A stretch of DNA of 51,970 bases. Origin: Bacteroidales bacterium (GTDB lineage Bacteria; Bacteroidota; Bacteroidia; Bacteroidales; UBA932). This document shows positions 24,674 to 33,395 of the stretch, piece after piece (position 1 is the stretch's first letter; each line of letters opens with the position of its first letter). The position numbers were made by a program, and so were the translations under genes. The notes beneath the pieces were generated by a model. It saw only the letters and a program-made list of their open reading frames with translations, was not told the DNA's origin and did no database searches. The stretch lies in assembly GCA_017617475.1 (NCBI GenBank), contig JAFZWC010000069.1:1-51970 (forward strand), read 5' to 3'.

Positions 24674-25540
24674 ATGGCTAACCAAAACCCTTTCTCATCT
24701 GACAGCCGCAGTCAGTCCATTCAGTCACCCGAGCAGATCGGAAGTGTCCTGAAAGTGACGGCCCTGCCCACTTACCTGCTCGTCCTCACGGAGGTGCTCC
24801 TTCTGGCGGCATTCCTAGTATGGGGATTCCTGGGCACCGTTTCCGACAAAGTCTATTACAGCGGCGTAGTATTCCCCCTGGAAGGCACCACGGATGTGTC
24901 CTTGCCCAACCGGGGAATGGTCCGTACCCTGTTCGTCCACAGCGGGGACCACGTCACCCGCGGCCAGTCGGTAGCCCTCATTTCCATGGAGGACAGCTAC
25001 AGCATCCTCACCAGCACAGTGGAAGGAACGGTTATCAGCACCAAGGCCGACAACGAACCCTTCGAGGCCTTCGAGCCCATCCTGAGCGTGGTGGGCGAAA
25101 GCGGACAGTCCGCCCAGGGGGCCATGGTCATCGCCTACATTGACAACGCCGGCCAGCGGGACCTTCGCGAAGGAATGAACGCCCAGGTGTGGCCGGAGAA
25201 CGAAAAAAGGGATGAGATCGGTTATGTCCGGGGAAAGGTTGTCCGCATAGACCGCTATCCCGTGGAAGCCAGCCAGGTGCGGCAGATCCTCAAGAGCGGG
25301 GATATGGCCAGCCGTCTGCTGGAACCTGGGAAACTGATGTACCAGGTGAACATCGAACTGTTTCCTTCGCCCGAAGATCCCACGCTCTTTGACTGGTCAT
25401 TCGGCCAGCCGGAGGATGTGAATATGAATGTGGGCACCTATTGCTCCATCATGAGCGAAACCCGGCGTCTGAGCATGTTCCGGTACCTGTTCGAAGGGGC
25501 CCGCACCCGCTTCCGCTCCGTTAAACTCCGTACCGAATAA
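24674..25540 (+). CDS. HlyD/NHLP-type membrane fusion protein
   Basis: A 288-residue periplasmic adaptor of an ABC export system, first gene of a five-gene operon. It has a short cytoplasmic N-terminus, one membrane helix at about residues 36-57 (YLLVLTEVLLLAAFLVWGFL) and a periplasmic beta-barrel/lipoyl-like part ('GMVRTLFVHSGDHVTRGQSV', 'ISTKADNEPF'). The short form without a long coiled-coil hairpin resembles the secretion protein of NHLP/NHLM bacteriocin exporters (TIGR03794 type). The ATG at 24674 is the first after the promoter box and gives the natural N-terminus. Its TAA stop shares one base with the next start (TAATG). Confidence 0.75.
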   Translation: MANQNPFSSDSRSQSIQSPEQIGSVLKVTALPTYLLVLTEVLLLAAFLVWGFLGTVSDKVYYSGVVFPLEGTTDVSLPNRGMVRTLFVHSGDHVTRGQSVALISMEDSYSILTSTVEGTVISTKADNEPFEAFEPILSVVGESGQSAQGAMVIAYIDNAGQRDLREGMNAQVWPENEKRDEIGYVRGKVVRIDRYPVEASQVRQILKSGDMASRLLEPGKLMYQVNIELFPSPEDPTLFDWSFGQPEDVNMNVGTYCSIMSETRRLSMFRYLFEGARTRFRSVKLRTE

Positions 25541-27288
25541 TGAAAGCCAGCAAAGGGAGCAAGGACTCCAAGTCCACGTTGACGCTCGTCCTCCATTACA
25601 TGAAGGGCGGTGCCGGCTTCTTCATCGTCTCTTTCTTTCTCCTGATCGTAGACCTGGCCTCGTACATCCTGCCTCCCTTCTTCCAGCAGGTTTATACGGA
25701 CAACATCATCACCCGCAAGAACCCCGAGTGGTTCGGCCCCATGATGTTCTTCTACATAGCCCTGTTCGTGATGGAGCTGGTGGTCTGGCTGTTCATGAAC
25801 CCCGTGCGCAGAAGGCATTTTTCCAAGCTGAACATCCTGGCCAATTCCCGCTATGTGCTCAGTCTCCTGCGGCTTCCCATGAGCCGCGTTAACCAGTACA
25901 CCGCCGGAGAACTGGTGGCGCGCTACACCAGCATGAAGACGGTGTCCCGCACCATGGACAAGGTGTCATCGGCCACCGTCCTGTGTCTGCGGCCTTTCAT
26001 CTGTGCCTGGCTGCTCCTTACCTACAGCTGGAAACTGGGTCTGGTGGTGGTGGTGTCCATGGTGGCCCTGGTTCTGGTGATGCGTGCGACTTCCAATACG
26101 CTCAAGCAGAAGGCGAAGGGCTCTGAGGTTACGGATGCCCGGCTTCAGGGAGTCACCATGACGGGCATCAAGAACATGGAAACCATCAAGTCCATGGGCG
26201 GGGAGCACAACTTCTACAGCCAGTGGGAAGATTCTTTCGTGAAGGCGCTCAACGCGCGCGTACATACCAACTCCAGCATGATGGGAGTTGGCTCGATACC
26301 CCTGCTGGTTCTGCACCTGAGCAACGCACTCATCCTGATTCTGGGCGCATGGTATATCCTGAGGGGAGAACTTACCCCCGGTATGCTCCTGGCCTCCCAG
26401 GCCCTGGCTACCAGCATTATCTACCCCGTTAACTTCGGAATTACCACCGCCCAGTTCCTCTACCGTTCCCATGCTGCCATGGAGCGCTTGGAAGAGGTGG
26501 AGGACGCCAGCCTGGAGGGGAACAGCCTGGATCTTCCGGACATGGACCAGCTTCCCGAGCAGCCCAAGCTGAACGGGGAAGTGGAACTGCGGAACGTTAC
26601 GTTTGGATATGACCGCAGCCAGCCTCCCGTGCTCAGGAATTTCTCCCTCAAGATCCTGCCCGGTGAACGGGTGGCCTTCGTGGGCTTCTCCGGCTGCGGC
26701 AAAAGCACCATTGCCAAACTAATATCCGGTCTGTACGAACCCTGGGAAGGGGAAGTGTTGCTGGACGGCATTCCCGTGCAGAAGGTGAACCGCGCTGTGA
26801 AGAATAACTCACTGTCTGTTGTCAATCAGGATATTACGCTATTTGAAGGCACCATTGCCGACAATATAAAGATGTGGGACGAATCCATCGAGGATTTCTC
26901 CATGGTCATGGCCGCCCACGACGCCCAGATCCATCAGGACATCGCGGAGCGCCCCGGCGCCTATCAGACCCTGCTGACGGAAAACGGCAAGAATTTCAGC
27001 GGCGGTCAGCGCCAGCGCATCGAGATTGCCACCGCCCTGGCCAAAGATCCCACCATCCTCATCATGGACGAGGGTACATCGGCCCTGGATCCCAAGACCG
27101 AAGACCTGGTGATGCAGCATATCGGCAGCCTGGGCATTACCCTTATTCTCATTGCGCACCGTCTCAGTACCATCCGGGACTGCGACTGCATTTACGTGAT
27201 GGAACGCGGACAGATGCTGCAGAAGGGAACTCACGAAGAGCTCATGCAGCAGGAAGGCCTTTACAAAGAACTGATGAAATATGCCTGA
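25540..27288 (+). CDS. ABC half-transporter (NHLP-like), lacking the C39 peptidase domain
   Basis: A 582-residue exporter with fused membrane and ATPase domains. About six membrane helices span residues 20-310 (for example FFIVSFFLLIVDLASYILPP). The ATPase has Walker A 'GFSGCGKST' from residue 382, signature 'FSGGQRQRIE' near 487, Walker B 'ILIMDEGTSALD' with Glu511, and switch 'IAHRLST'. Its place in the operon is that of the peptidase-bearing transporter of NHLP/NHLM clusters, but the N-terminus begins directly with the membrane domain: there is no C39 Cys protease (about 150 residues) to cut a double-glycine leader. It overlaps the adaptor gene by 1 nt and is followed after 3 nt by a second half-transporter, so a heterodimer is likely. 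Confidence 0.85.
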   Translation: MKASKGSKDSKSTLTLVLHYMKGGAGFFIVSFFLLIVDLASYILPPFFQQVYTDNIITRKNPEWFGPMMFFYIALFVMELVVWLFMNPVRRRHFSKLNILANSRYVLSLLRLPMSRVNQYTAGELVARYTSMKTVSRTMDKVSSATVLCLRPFICAWLLLTYSWKLGLVVVVSMVALVLVMRATSNTLKQKAKGSEVTDARLQGVTMTGIKNMETIKSMGGEHNFYSQWEDSFVKALNARVHTNSSMMGVGSIPLLVLHLSNALILILGAWYILRGELTPGMLLASQALATSIIYPVNFGITTAQFLYRSHAAMERLEEVEDASLEGNSLDLPDMDQLPEQPKLNGEVELRNVTFGYDRSQPPVLRNFSLKILPGERVAFVGFSGCGKSTIAKLISGLYEPWEGEVLLDGIPVQKVNRAVKNNSLSVVNQDITLFEGTIADNIKMWDESIEDFSMVMAAHDAQIHQDIAERPGAYQTLLTENGKNFSGGQRQRIEIATALAKDPTILIMDEGTSALDPKTEDLVMQHIGSLGITLILIAHRLSTIRDCDCIYVMERGQMLQKGTHEELMQQEGLYKELMKYA

Positions 27289-27291
27289 GCC

Positions 27292-29397
27292 ATGAACAAC
27301 CTATTCTTTGAACAGCTGGTCCAGCGCATAGAGGGCGACAGAAAGGCCTTGAACAGTGCCGCCGACATCTTCCGGGGAATGATAGACCGCAAGATGTGGG
27401 AGCAGCTGACCCGGCAGCGGGAGATTCCTCTGGACATAGACCAATTGGAAGAGCAGTTCTACCGGCAGCATATCTTTTTCCGTCAGGTACAGCTGGAAGG
27501 CAAGTGGTGGAGCCGCTGTTCGGGCAAGCTCCTGGCCTTCACGGCCGATGATGACGCCCCTGTCATCCTTTCGCCCCATTTTGCCGATTATTCCTTCGTG
27601 CATCCCGGAAGCGGACAGCACTGCCGGGCCCGCAAGGATCACGCCCTCCTGAAGCCGGAGGCCTTCTCCCTCTGCTATCCTCTTCCTTCCGAAAAGCTTT
27701 CCATCGGCTCCTTCATGGGCCACGCCCTGCGGCAGCTGAGCATCTACGACGGCATTTTCGCCTTCCTGGCCTGCCTGGCCGTGGTGCTTCTGACCATGTT
27801 CACCCCGTATGTGTGCAAGGTGCTGTTCAACGAGGTTATCCCTTCCGGAGACAACGCCCAGCTAATTCCCATAGCGGTACTGCTGTTCAGCGCCGCCGTG
27901 GGCCTGGTGACAGTCCAGCTTACCCGTAACCTCCTGGTGGTGCGCATGAAGGACAAGACCGAATATGCCCTTCAGGCGCCGCTGATGACGCGCCTTCTGA
28001 TGCTGCCCACCACCTTCTTCAAGAAATACGGCCCCGGAGACCTCTCGAACCGCGTTCTGTCGGTGGTGCGGTTGTTCACCCAGCTTACCCAGGACATGAT
28101 TTCCACCGTGCTCTCCATGGTGTTTACGGTGGTTATGTTCGTCCAGTTCTTCACCTACGGCGGTCCGCTGCTGTATACCGGTATCCTGGTCATCGCCCTG
28201 TACGCGTTTACCGTGTACATCCAGTACCATTACAAATCTACGGTGCAGGACCAGGCCAACGCCAGCGCATCCAAGCTCACGGGTCTCATCTTCAATCTGG
28301 TGTCGGGCGCCCAGAAGATCCGCACCAACGGGGCCGAACTCCGTGCTTTCCGCCACTGGGCGGTGGCCTACGAGCCCTCTGACGCTTTCAGCAGCCGCTA
28401 TCCGGCCATGTTCACCATCAGTAACGCGCTCAGCTACAACGCCCGCCTGCTGCCCATGATTGTGACCATGCTGGCTGCCTGGCACTACGGCCTGGGCCTT
28501 TCGGACTATATCGCATACTGCAGCGTCCTTACCATTGCCGTGGGAGCGGTGGAGCAGTTTGAACAGATTACCAAGGACGTGGCGCAGCTGGCGCCGGAAA
28601 TCAACCTTTGCCGCCCTATCCTGGAGGCCGAATCCGAGCTCCAGGCCGGCACTGTGATGCTGCGGCAGATAAGCGGCAATATCGACATCAACAACCTCAA
28701 GTTCCGCTATGCGGAGGATATGCCGTACATCTTCAACGGGCTGAACCTCAAGATTCACTCGGGAGACTATGTGGCCCTGGTAGGTCCTTCGGGCTGCGGA
28801 AAATCCACGCTCATCCGCCTGCTGCTGGGCTTCGAACAGGCCGAAAGCGGTTCCATCTTCTACGATGAGCACAACCTGGACGATATAAGCAAACCCAGCC
28901 TGCGCCAGTACTGCATAAGCATCTGCCTGCAGGATGGCCAGCTGGTGGAAGGAACCATCCGCGACAACATCCTCTTCGGCAATGCCTGGCTCAGTGACGA
29001 AGACGTGTGGGAAGCCGCCCGCATGGCCGCCCTGGACAAGGACATAGAAGGCATGCCCCAAGGACTGGAAACCCATATAACGGCCGACGGTCAGGGCGTC
29101 TCCGGCGGCCAGCGTCAGCGCATCCTGATGGCCCGCGCCCTTATCCGCAAGCCCAAGATCATCTTCCTGGACGAGGCGACGTCGGCCCTGGACAACATCA
29201 GCCAGCACATCATTACGGAGAACCTGTCCAGGATGAAGTGTACCCGTATCACCATCGCCCACCGCATGAGCACCATCCGGGACTGCAACCGCATTATTGT
29301 CCTGGACGGCGGCAAGGTGGCCGAAGATGGCAGCTATGAGGAACTCCTGGCCAAAGGCGGTCTTTTCAGTGAAATCATTAAACGGCAGACGGCATGA
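27292..29397 (+). CDS. ABC half-transporter with N-terminal cytoplasmic domain (NHLP-like)
   Basis: A 701-residue exporter subunit. Residues 1 to about 145 form a soluble domain without recognisable catalytic motifs (MNNLFFEQLVQRIEGDRKAL onward), as in the second ABC subunit of NHLP/NHLM systems (TIGR03797 type). Membrane helices lie at about 150-430, starting 'YDGIFAFLACLAVVLLTMFT'. The ATPase has Walker A 'GPSGCGKST' at 498-506, signature 'VSGGQRQRI', Walker B 'IIFLDEATSALD' with Glu628, and 'IAHRMST'. All motifs are canonical, so it should be ATP-competent. It overlaps the outer-membrane channel gene by 4 nt. The substrate is not encoded nearby. Confidence 0.85.
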   Translation: MNNLFFEQLVQRIEGDRKALNSAADIFRGMIDRKMWEQLTRQREIPLDIDQLEEQFYRQHIFFRQVQLEGKWWSRCSGKLLAFTADDDAPVILSPHFADYSFVHPGSGQHCRARKDHALLKPEAFSLCYPLPSEKLSIGSFMGHALRQLSIYDGIFAFLACLAVVLLTMFTPYVCKVLFNEVIPSGDNAQLIPIAVLLFSAAVGLVTVQLTRNLLVVRMKDKTEYALQAPLMTRLLMLPTTFFKKYGPGDLSNRVLSVVRLFTQLTQDMISTVLSMVFTVVMFVQFFTYGGPLLYTGILVIALYAFTVYIQYHYKSTVQDQANASASKLTGLIFNLVSGAQKIRTNGAELRAFRHWAVAYEPSDAFSSRYPAMFTISNALSYNARLLPMIVTMLAAWHYGLGLSDYIAYCSVLTIAVGAVEQFEQITKDVAQLAPEINLCRPILEAESELQAGTVMLRQISGNIDINNLKFRYAEDMPYIFNGLNLKIHSGDYVALVGPSGCGKSTLIRLLLGFEQAESGSIFYDEHNLDDISKPSLRQYCISICLQDGQLVEGTIRDNILFGNAWLSDEDVWEAARMAALDKDIEGMPQGLETHITADGQGVSGGQRQRILMARALIRKPKIIFLDEATSALDNISQHIITENLSRMKCTRITIAHRMSTIRDCNRIIVLDGGKVAEDGSYEELLAKGGLFSEIIKRQTA

Positions 29398-30809
29398 GAA
29401 AGATAGTCATCGGAGTCCTTTTCCTCTGCGTTTTTCCGCTGCTCAGTCCGGCCCAGAGCCTGGACGAAGTAATCCGTCTGGCCCAGGACAGCACCCTCAC
29501 GGCCTTCCAGAGCCGCTACGAATACGAGTTCTACACCCAGAAGTACGCACAGTTCGAGGCCCTCAGAAAGCCACAGCTGGAGCTTCGCTTCAAGCCCAAT
29601 TATATGAAGGTGGTCACGGATCCCGGGCGGGATTACGTGTACATCCGCAACTTCAACCGTTTCTCCACGTCGGCCCAGCTGCAGCTTACGCAGAAAGTCC
29701 TGGGGCTGGGAGGCGATGCCTATGTGGGCAGCCACGCCCTTTGGAGCGAGTATTTCAGGGGAGACCAGCGGGACATGCCCCGCGAATTCGTGACGGTGCC
29801 TCTGGTTTTAGGCTATGAGCAGTCTCTGCTGGGGTACAACCCTTACCGCTGGGAGAAGGCCGTCGAGGAAAAACGGATGGAAGCCGCCCGCAAGCAGCTT
29901 AACTACCAGCTTCATCTCATTGCCGAGGAAGCCACCCGGCGGTTCTTCCGCCTGGCCTGTGCCCAGGGTATGCTGGACATGTGCGAGCGCAACAAGCAGA
30001 CGGCCGATACCCTCTATGCCATAGCCAGGGAGAAAGCCGGCATTGCCATGGTGACGCTGGCCGAACTCCGTTCCCTGGAACTGCAGCGGCTCAATGCCGC
30101 CAATGCCCTCCTGTCGGCCCGTAACGAGGAACAGCTGGCCCGCGAATCGCTGGCGGCGTATCTGCGCACCGACGTGTTGCCGGCCGGCAGCCGCCTCACC
30201 GTGCCCACCCTTTCCCGGGGAGTCCCCATGACCAACGAGGATGCGCTGGAGATGGCCCGCAGCAGCAGTCCCGCCCTGCAGCAGCAGGAGGTGGCGCTCA
30301 CCGAGGCTCTGCAGCAGCAGGAGAAAGCCCGGAAGGAGCGGGGCGCCAAAGTGGGCGTAGACCTGAACATCGGCATGCAGCAGCTGCACTCCAACTTCTT
30401 CGGGACCTTCAAGGATCCGCAACTCTACATGGTGGGCGCTGTCACCCTGAGCATCCCGCTCATAGACCACGGAGCCGCCCGGAAAGGTCACGCCGCCGCC
30501 ATGGCCTGGAGACAGCGCGAGGAACAGGCCATGAAGGAAGTGGAGCGTTCCCTCTCCGAGGATGTGCTCACCACCCTGGACAACCTCCGTTCCCATGAGC
30601 AGCTTCTCTCCCGCACCGCCGAGGCGGTCACCCTGGCCGATGAAGTGTTTGAACTCACGGCGGAGAACTATGCCAACGGCCTCTGCGACATCAACACGTA
30701 CTCCCTTTCCCAAAGCCGTAGAGATAACGCTTACAATCAGCATCTTACGGCGCTGGCCAACTACTGGACCACCTATTACCACTTATTAACCCTTACGCAG
30801 CATGAATAG
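29394..30809 (+). CDS. TolC-family outer-membrane efflux protein
   Basis: A 471-residue outer-membrane channel with signal peptide MRKIVIGVLFLCVFPLLS (cleaved near PAQS). It has two long helical repeats rich in Ala, Leu, Gln and Glu, as in OEP/TolC barrels ('EVIRLAQDSTLTAFQSRYEY', 'NAANALLSARNEEQLARESL', 'DEVFELTAENYANGLCDINT'). It provides the exit duct for the ABC exporter encoded just upstream. It overlaps the preceding gene by 4 nt and the next gene by 8 nt, so the operon is tightly coupled. The family is assigned from helix pattern and position; no substrate can be inferred. Confidence 0.85.
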   Translation: MRKIVIGVLFLCVFPLLSPAQSLDEVIRLAQDSTLTAFQSRYEYEFYTQKYAQFEALRKPQLELRFKPNYMKVVTDPGRDYVYIRNFNRFSTSAQLQLTQKVLGLGGDAYVGSHALWSEYFRGDQRDMPREFVTVPLVLGYEQSLLGYNPYRWEKAVEEKRMEAARKQLNYQLHLIAEEATRRFFRLACAQGMLDMCERNKQTADTLYAIAREKAGIAMVTLAELRSLELQRLNAANALLSARNEEQLARESLAAYLRTDVLPAGSRLTVPTLSRGVPMTNEDALEMARSSSPALQQQEVALTEALQQQEKARKERGAKVGVDLNIGMQQLHSNFFGTFKDPQLYMVGAVTLSIPLIDHGAARKGHAAAMAWRQREEQAMKEVERSLSEDVLTTLDNLRSHEQLLSRTAEAVTLADEVFELTAENYANGLCDINTYSLSQSRRDNAYNQHLTALANYWTTYYHLLTLTQHE

Positions 30810-31638
30810 GTTTCTTGCCCTCACCGTCCTCATCGCTATAACCGCCTGTCATTCCCGTTCATCGGCCCCGGCAGTACCCCAGGAAGAACCGGCCGCCGGC
30901 ACGGAGCAGGCCGAAGCCCCCGCCGTGCAGAACCAGAGCCTCCAGCGCGCCATTGCGGCCGAAGGATTCTCCAGCAAGGGAACCATAGAGGCGGTCACCG
31001 AAGTGCCCGTGTACAGCCGTATCAACGAGCAGATCGTGGGCTTTGACATAGTCCTTGGGCAGCGCGTGCGCAAGGGCGAGGTGGTCGCCCGGCTCAGCCA
31101 GGTGGTCCTGAACGACAAGATTGCCCGCAACAAGGCCGAACTGGAAAAGGCCGAGTATCAGTACCAGGCCATCCTGATGGGCCAGGGCTACAAGCGTCAG
31201 GAACTGGACAAGGCTCCCGAAGACATCAAGCGGCAGGCCCGCATCAACAGCGGTTACAATACCGCCCTGGCGTCCCTCCAGCAATTGGAGCACGAGCTCA
31301 GCTATTGCACCATAACCGCTCCCGTCACAGGCGCCGTGAGCCGCATTGAGGCCACGCTGTACAGCGCCGCCACTCCCGGTGTTCCGCTCTTCTATATTGT
31401 GGACACCGAGCATCTGAAAGTTTGCTTTGACGTATTGGAGAACGAACTCCCCAAGTTCCAGAAGGGGGCCGGAATCCAGGTGATTTCCGTGGCGTATCCT
31501 ACCGAGGTGCACGAAGCCGAGGTATCGGCCATCAGCCCCGTAGTTGAAAAGAACGGCATGGTTCATCTGGAGGCAACGCTCCAGCCTCATCCCCACCTGA
31601 TGCCGGGGATGACGGCCATTGTCACCAAATCAGAATAG
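30802..31638 (+). CDS. RND-type periplasmic adaptor lipoprotein (efflux MFP)
   Basis: A 278-residue lipoprotein; signal peptide MNRFLALTVLIAITAC with a lipobox. It has a biotinyl-lipoyl-like half-motif 'EVPVYSRINEQIVGFDIVLG' and 'GQRVRKGEVVARL', a short helical hairpin (residues about 110-165), the second half 'YCTITAPVTGAVSRIEATLY' and a C-terminal barrel ('LMPGMTAIV'). It is the last gene of the export operon and the second adaptor in it. Two adaptors of different type (one inner-membrane-anchored, one lipid-anchored) in one system is unusual; it may bridge to the outer-membrane channel, or belong with an unlinked transporter. It is convergent with the phosphatase gene, 4 nt between the stops. 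Confidence 0.8.
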   Translation: MNRFLALTVLIAITACHSRSSAPAVPQEEPAAGTEQAEAPAVQNQSLQRAIAAEGFSSKGTIEAVTEVPVYSRINEQIVGFDIVLGQRVRKGEVVARLSQVVLNDKIARNKAELEKAEYQYQAILMGQGYKRQELDKAPEDIKRQARINSGYNTALASLQQLEHELSYCTITAPVTGAVSRIEATLYSAATPGVPLFYIVDTEHLKVCFDVLENELPKFQKGAGIQVISVAYPTEVHEAEVSAISPVVEKNGMVHLEATLQPHPHLMPGMTAIVTKSE

Positions 31639-31642
31639 ATTC

Positions 31643-32923
31643 TTAAATCTCAGGATGGGCCTTGAGGATATCCAGGGCCCATGAACGGAAGTCATTCCAG
31701 CGGTAATACACGCCCTCCACGGGGGTGAGGTCCGGCAGGGTGGCTTCGTTCTCGTTCAGCAGCACTTTGAAGAGAATATCGTTCTTTTTGTTCTTGTAGA
31801 ATACAAAGAGGAGTGTTCCGGCCATGGGGATGTTGTAGCTCTGGAACCAGTATTTGGCTTCTTCGGGCGTGGCGGGGATGGTTCCCATGCCGTTGATATT
31901 TAGAAGAGTGGCAAGGCCTTCCAGAATGTAGTCGTGGCCGAAGCGCAGGTGGGCGGCACGGTTGGGGTCGGCGAAGGAAGCCTCGGCCTTGTCCATGATA
32001 TCTTTCAGCAGGGGAATGACGCCGTAGCGGGAGGTGATGTCCGTATAGAAAGAGTAGTAGTTGGACGCTTCCCAGAATTTCAGGCGCTGTTCCTGGGTGA
32101 GGAGATCGTCGAAGAGGGGCTCCTTTTCATAATTGTGATAGCCGCACATCAGTTCCCACAGTTCGCTTATAAAGGTGGCGGATCCGCCCTCGAAATCAGT
32201 GAGGAAACTGCTGTCCGTGAACAGCTTGTCCAGGATGGCCTGAGGCTCGCAGGTGCGGGCGAAGAAATCTTCCACCTTCTCCATCTTCACTTCCTGGTCC
32301 TGCCCCTTGAAGCGCTTGCGAATGGCCCTGGGAGCACTGGGCGGGGCTATGATGCCCATGCCCATGTGGTCCGACTGCATGCGGACCTGCAGTTTGGGAT
32401 TGCCGCTCATCAGACCCGTGTTGAAGGCGCCCATGCTCACGATGCAGCGCTGTCCGGTGGAGGAAAGGGCATCCACTTTCTTGCGTCCCTTGAACACCTG
32501 GGGGAACTGCTGTATCACAAAGGTGCCGATGGCCAGATGCTGGTCGTACCCCAGCGGAACCAGGTCGCCGGTGTTAATCCAGGGTTCCATGTAGAAATCT
32601 TCGTATTTCTTCGCAAACTCCTTTCCGTACGGGGTGAGGACCTCCTTTTCGGCGGCCTTCTGGAAAACCTCGTGAAGCAGGGTATAGGTTTCCGGGTTCC
32701 AGGCGTAGCGGGAGCCGTGACGGCCATAGTGGCTGATATAGAAGGGCTTGTATCCCGCGGGAGCCTTGCTTACGGTTCCGAACTCGTCCAGGCGGTGAGG
32801 CCCTTCCATGCCGTAAACCTTGCGGATATCGGCGTTCACCTTATCTAATACATCGAATTGCTGGGCATTCAACAGCACGCAGGACAAAAGAGCTCCTGCC
32901 AGAAAGGTCATCAGTTTTTTCAT
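31643..32923 (-). CDS. Secreted histidine-type acid phosphatase (phytase/MINPP-like)
   Basis: A 426-residue exported enzyme of the branch-2 histidine phosphatase superfamily. The signal peptide is MKKLMTFLAGALLSCVLLNA. The nucleophile motif is 'YISHYGRHGSRYAWN' (RHGxR) and the proton-donor motif 'LRFGHDYILEGL' (HD). Relatives hydrolyse inositol phosphates or other phosphomonoesters in the periplasm or outside the cell. HD rather than HAE at the donor site leans towards the acid phosphatase/phytase type over MINPP proper, but this is weak evidence. A -7 box ends 4 nt before the start codon, so the mRNA may be leaderless. Confidence 0.85.
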   Translation of the reverse strand: MKKLMTFLAGALLSCVLLNAQQFDVLDKVNADIRKVYGMEGPHRLDEFGTVSKAPAGYKPFYISHYGRHGSRYAWNPETYTLLHEVFQKAAEKEVLTPYGKEFAKKYEDFYMEPWINTGDLVPLGYDQHLAIGTFVIQQFPQVFKGRKKVDALSSTGQRCIVSMGAFNTGLMSGNPKLQVRMQSDHMGMGIIAPPSAPRAIRKRFKGQDQEVKMEKVEDFFARTCEPQAILDKLFTDSSFLTDFEGGSATFISELWELMCGYHNYEKEPLFDDLLTQEQRLKFWEASNYYSFYTDITSRYGVIPLLKDIMDKAEASFADPNRAAHLRFGHDYILEGLATLLNINGMGTIPATPEEAKYWFQSYNIPMAGTLLFVFYKNKKNDILFKVLLNENEATLPDLTPVEGVYYRWNDFRSWALDILKAHPEI

Positions 32924-32927
32924 ATAC

Positions 32928-32935
32928 CAAAGTTA
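32928..32935 (-). promoter_or_regulatory. -7 promoter box of the phosphatase gene
   Basis: The minus strand reads TAACTTTG, ending 4 nt before the ATG (32921-32923); this predicts a start at or next to the first codon. Confidence 0.55.
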
Positions 32936-32966
32936 CGTATTCCGGGACTTTTTTCCAAAAAAACAA

Positions 32967-32989
32967 ATTTTGGCAAGCCTTGCCAAAAT
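32967..32989. promoter_or_regulatory. Perfect 23-bp palindrome between divergent genes
   Basis: ATTTTGGCAAG, a central C, and CTTGCCAAAAT form a perfect dyad. It lies 32 bp upstream of the phosphatase -7 box and 25 bp upstream of the TATCTTG box of the plus-strand gene. It is a candidate operator for one or both genes; it lacks a T-run suitable for a terminator. The binding protein is unknown. Confidence 0.5.
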
Positions 32990-33035
32990 GCGGCGTTTGC
33001 CCTGCGGGTGCCGTATCTTGCAGAAAAAAAGAGCT

Positions 33036-33389
33036 ATGACACAGTTTAACGATTACCTTTATCCCATGAACGAGGCCCATGTCCGCCTCCATTACGACGG
33101 TGAAACTTTCCATTTGGACGGGCTGCCCGCCGGTCAGGATCCTGTAGAACTTCCGGAACATTACCGGCGGGGAATGAGTGCCATTTTCCATCTGTTGGAA
33201 AGCATGGCGCCCAACCTCACCTGTATCAGCGTGATGGGCGTCTGGTTCCACCGGGAAGAACCGGATCCCCTGGTGGCGTTTGCCATCTGGCTGCAGCAGG
33301 ATTCGGAGGGTTTTTACCTCCCCATGGCCTCGTCGGCATCCCTGTTCCGCGAAAACGGAATACCTTATTTTCACAAACCTCTCAACTAA
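33036..33389 (+). CDS. Conserved-looking hypothetical protein, 117 aa
   Basis: Not recognised. The 117-residue product starts at the ATG at 33036 (MTQFNDYLYPMNEAHVRLHY), 15 nt after a near-consensus -7 box (TATCTTG, 33014-33020). A longer reading from 32820 would run backwards across the phosphatase promoter and is rejected. No signal peptide or membrane helix is seen. The sequence is rich in His, Pro and aromatic residues, with a possible soluble alpha/beta fold ('ISVMGVWFHREEPDPLVAFA'). Its codon use matches the neighbours, so it is likely a real gene. It precedes a 39-codon reading frame and the grpE-dnaJ operon. Confidence 0.65.
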   Translation: MTQFNDYLYPMNEAHVRLHYDGETFHLDGLPAGQDPVELPEHYRRGMSAIFHLLESMAPNLTCISVMGVWFHREEPDPLVAFAIWLQQDSEGFYLPMASSASLFRENGIPYFHKPLN

Positions 33390-33395
33390 TGCAAG

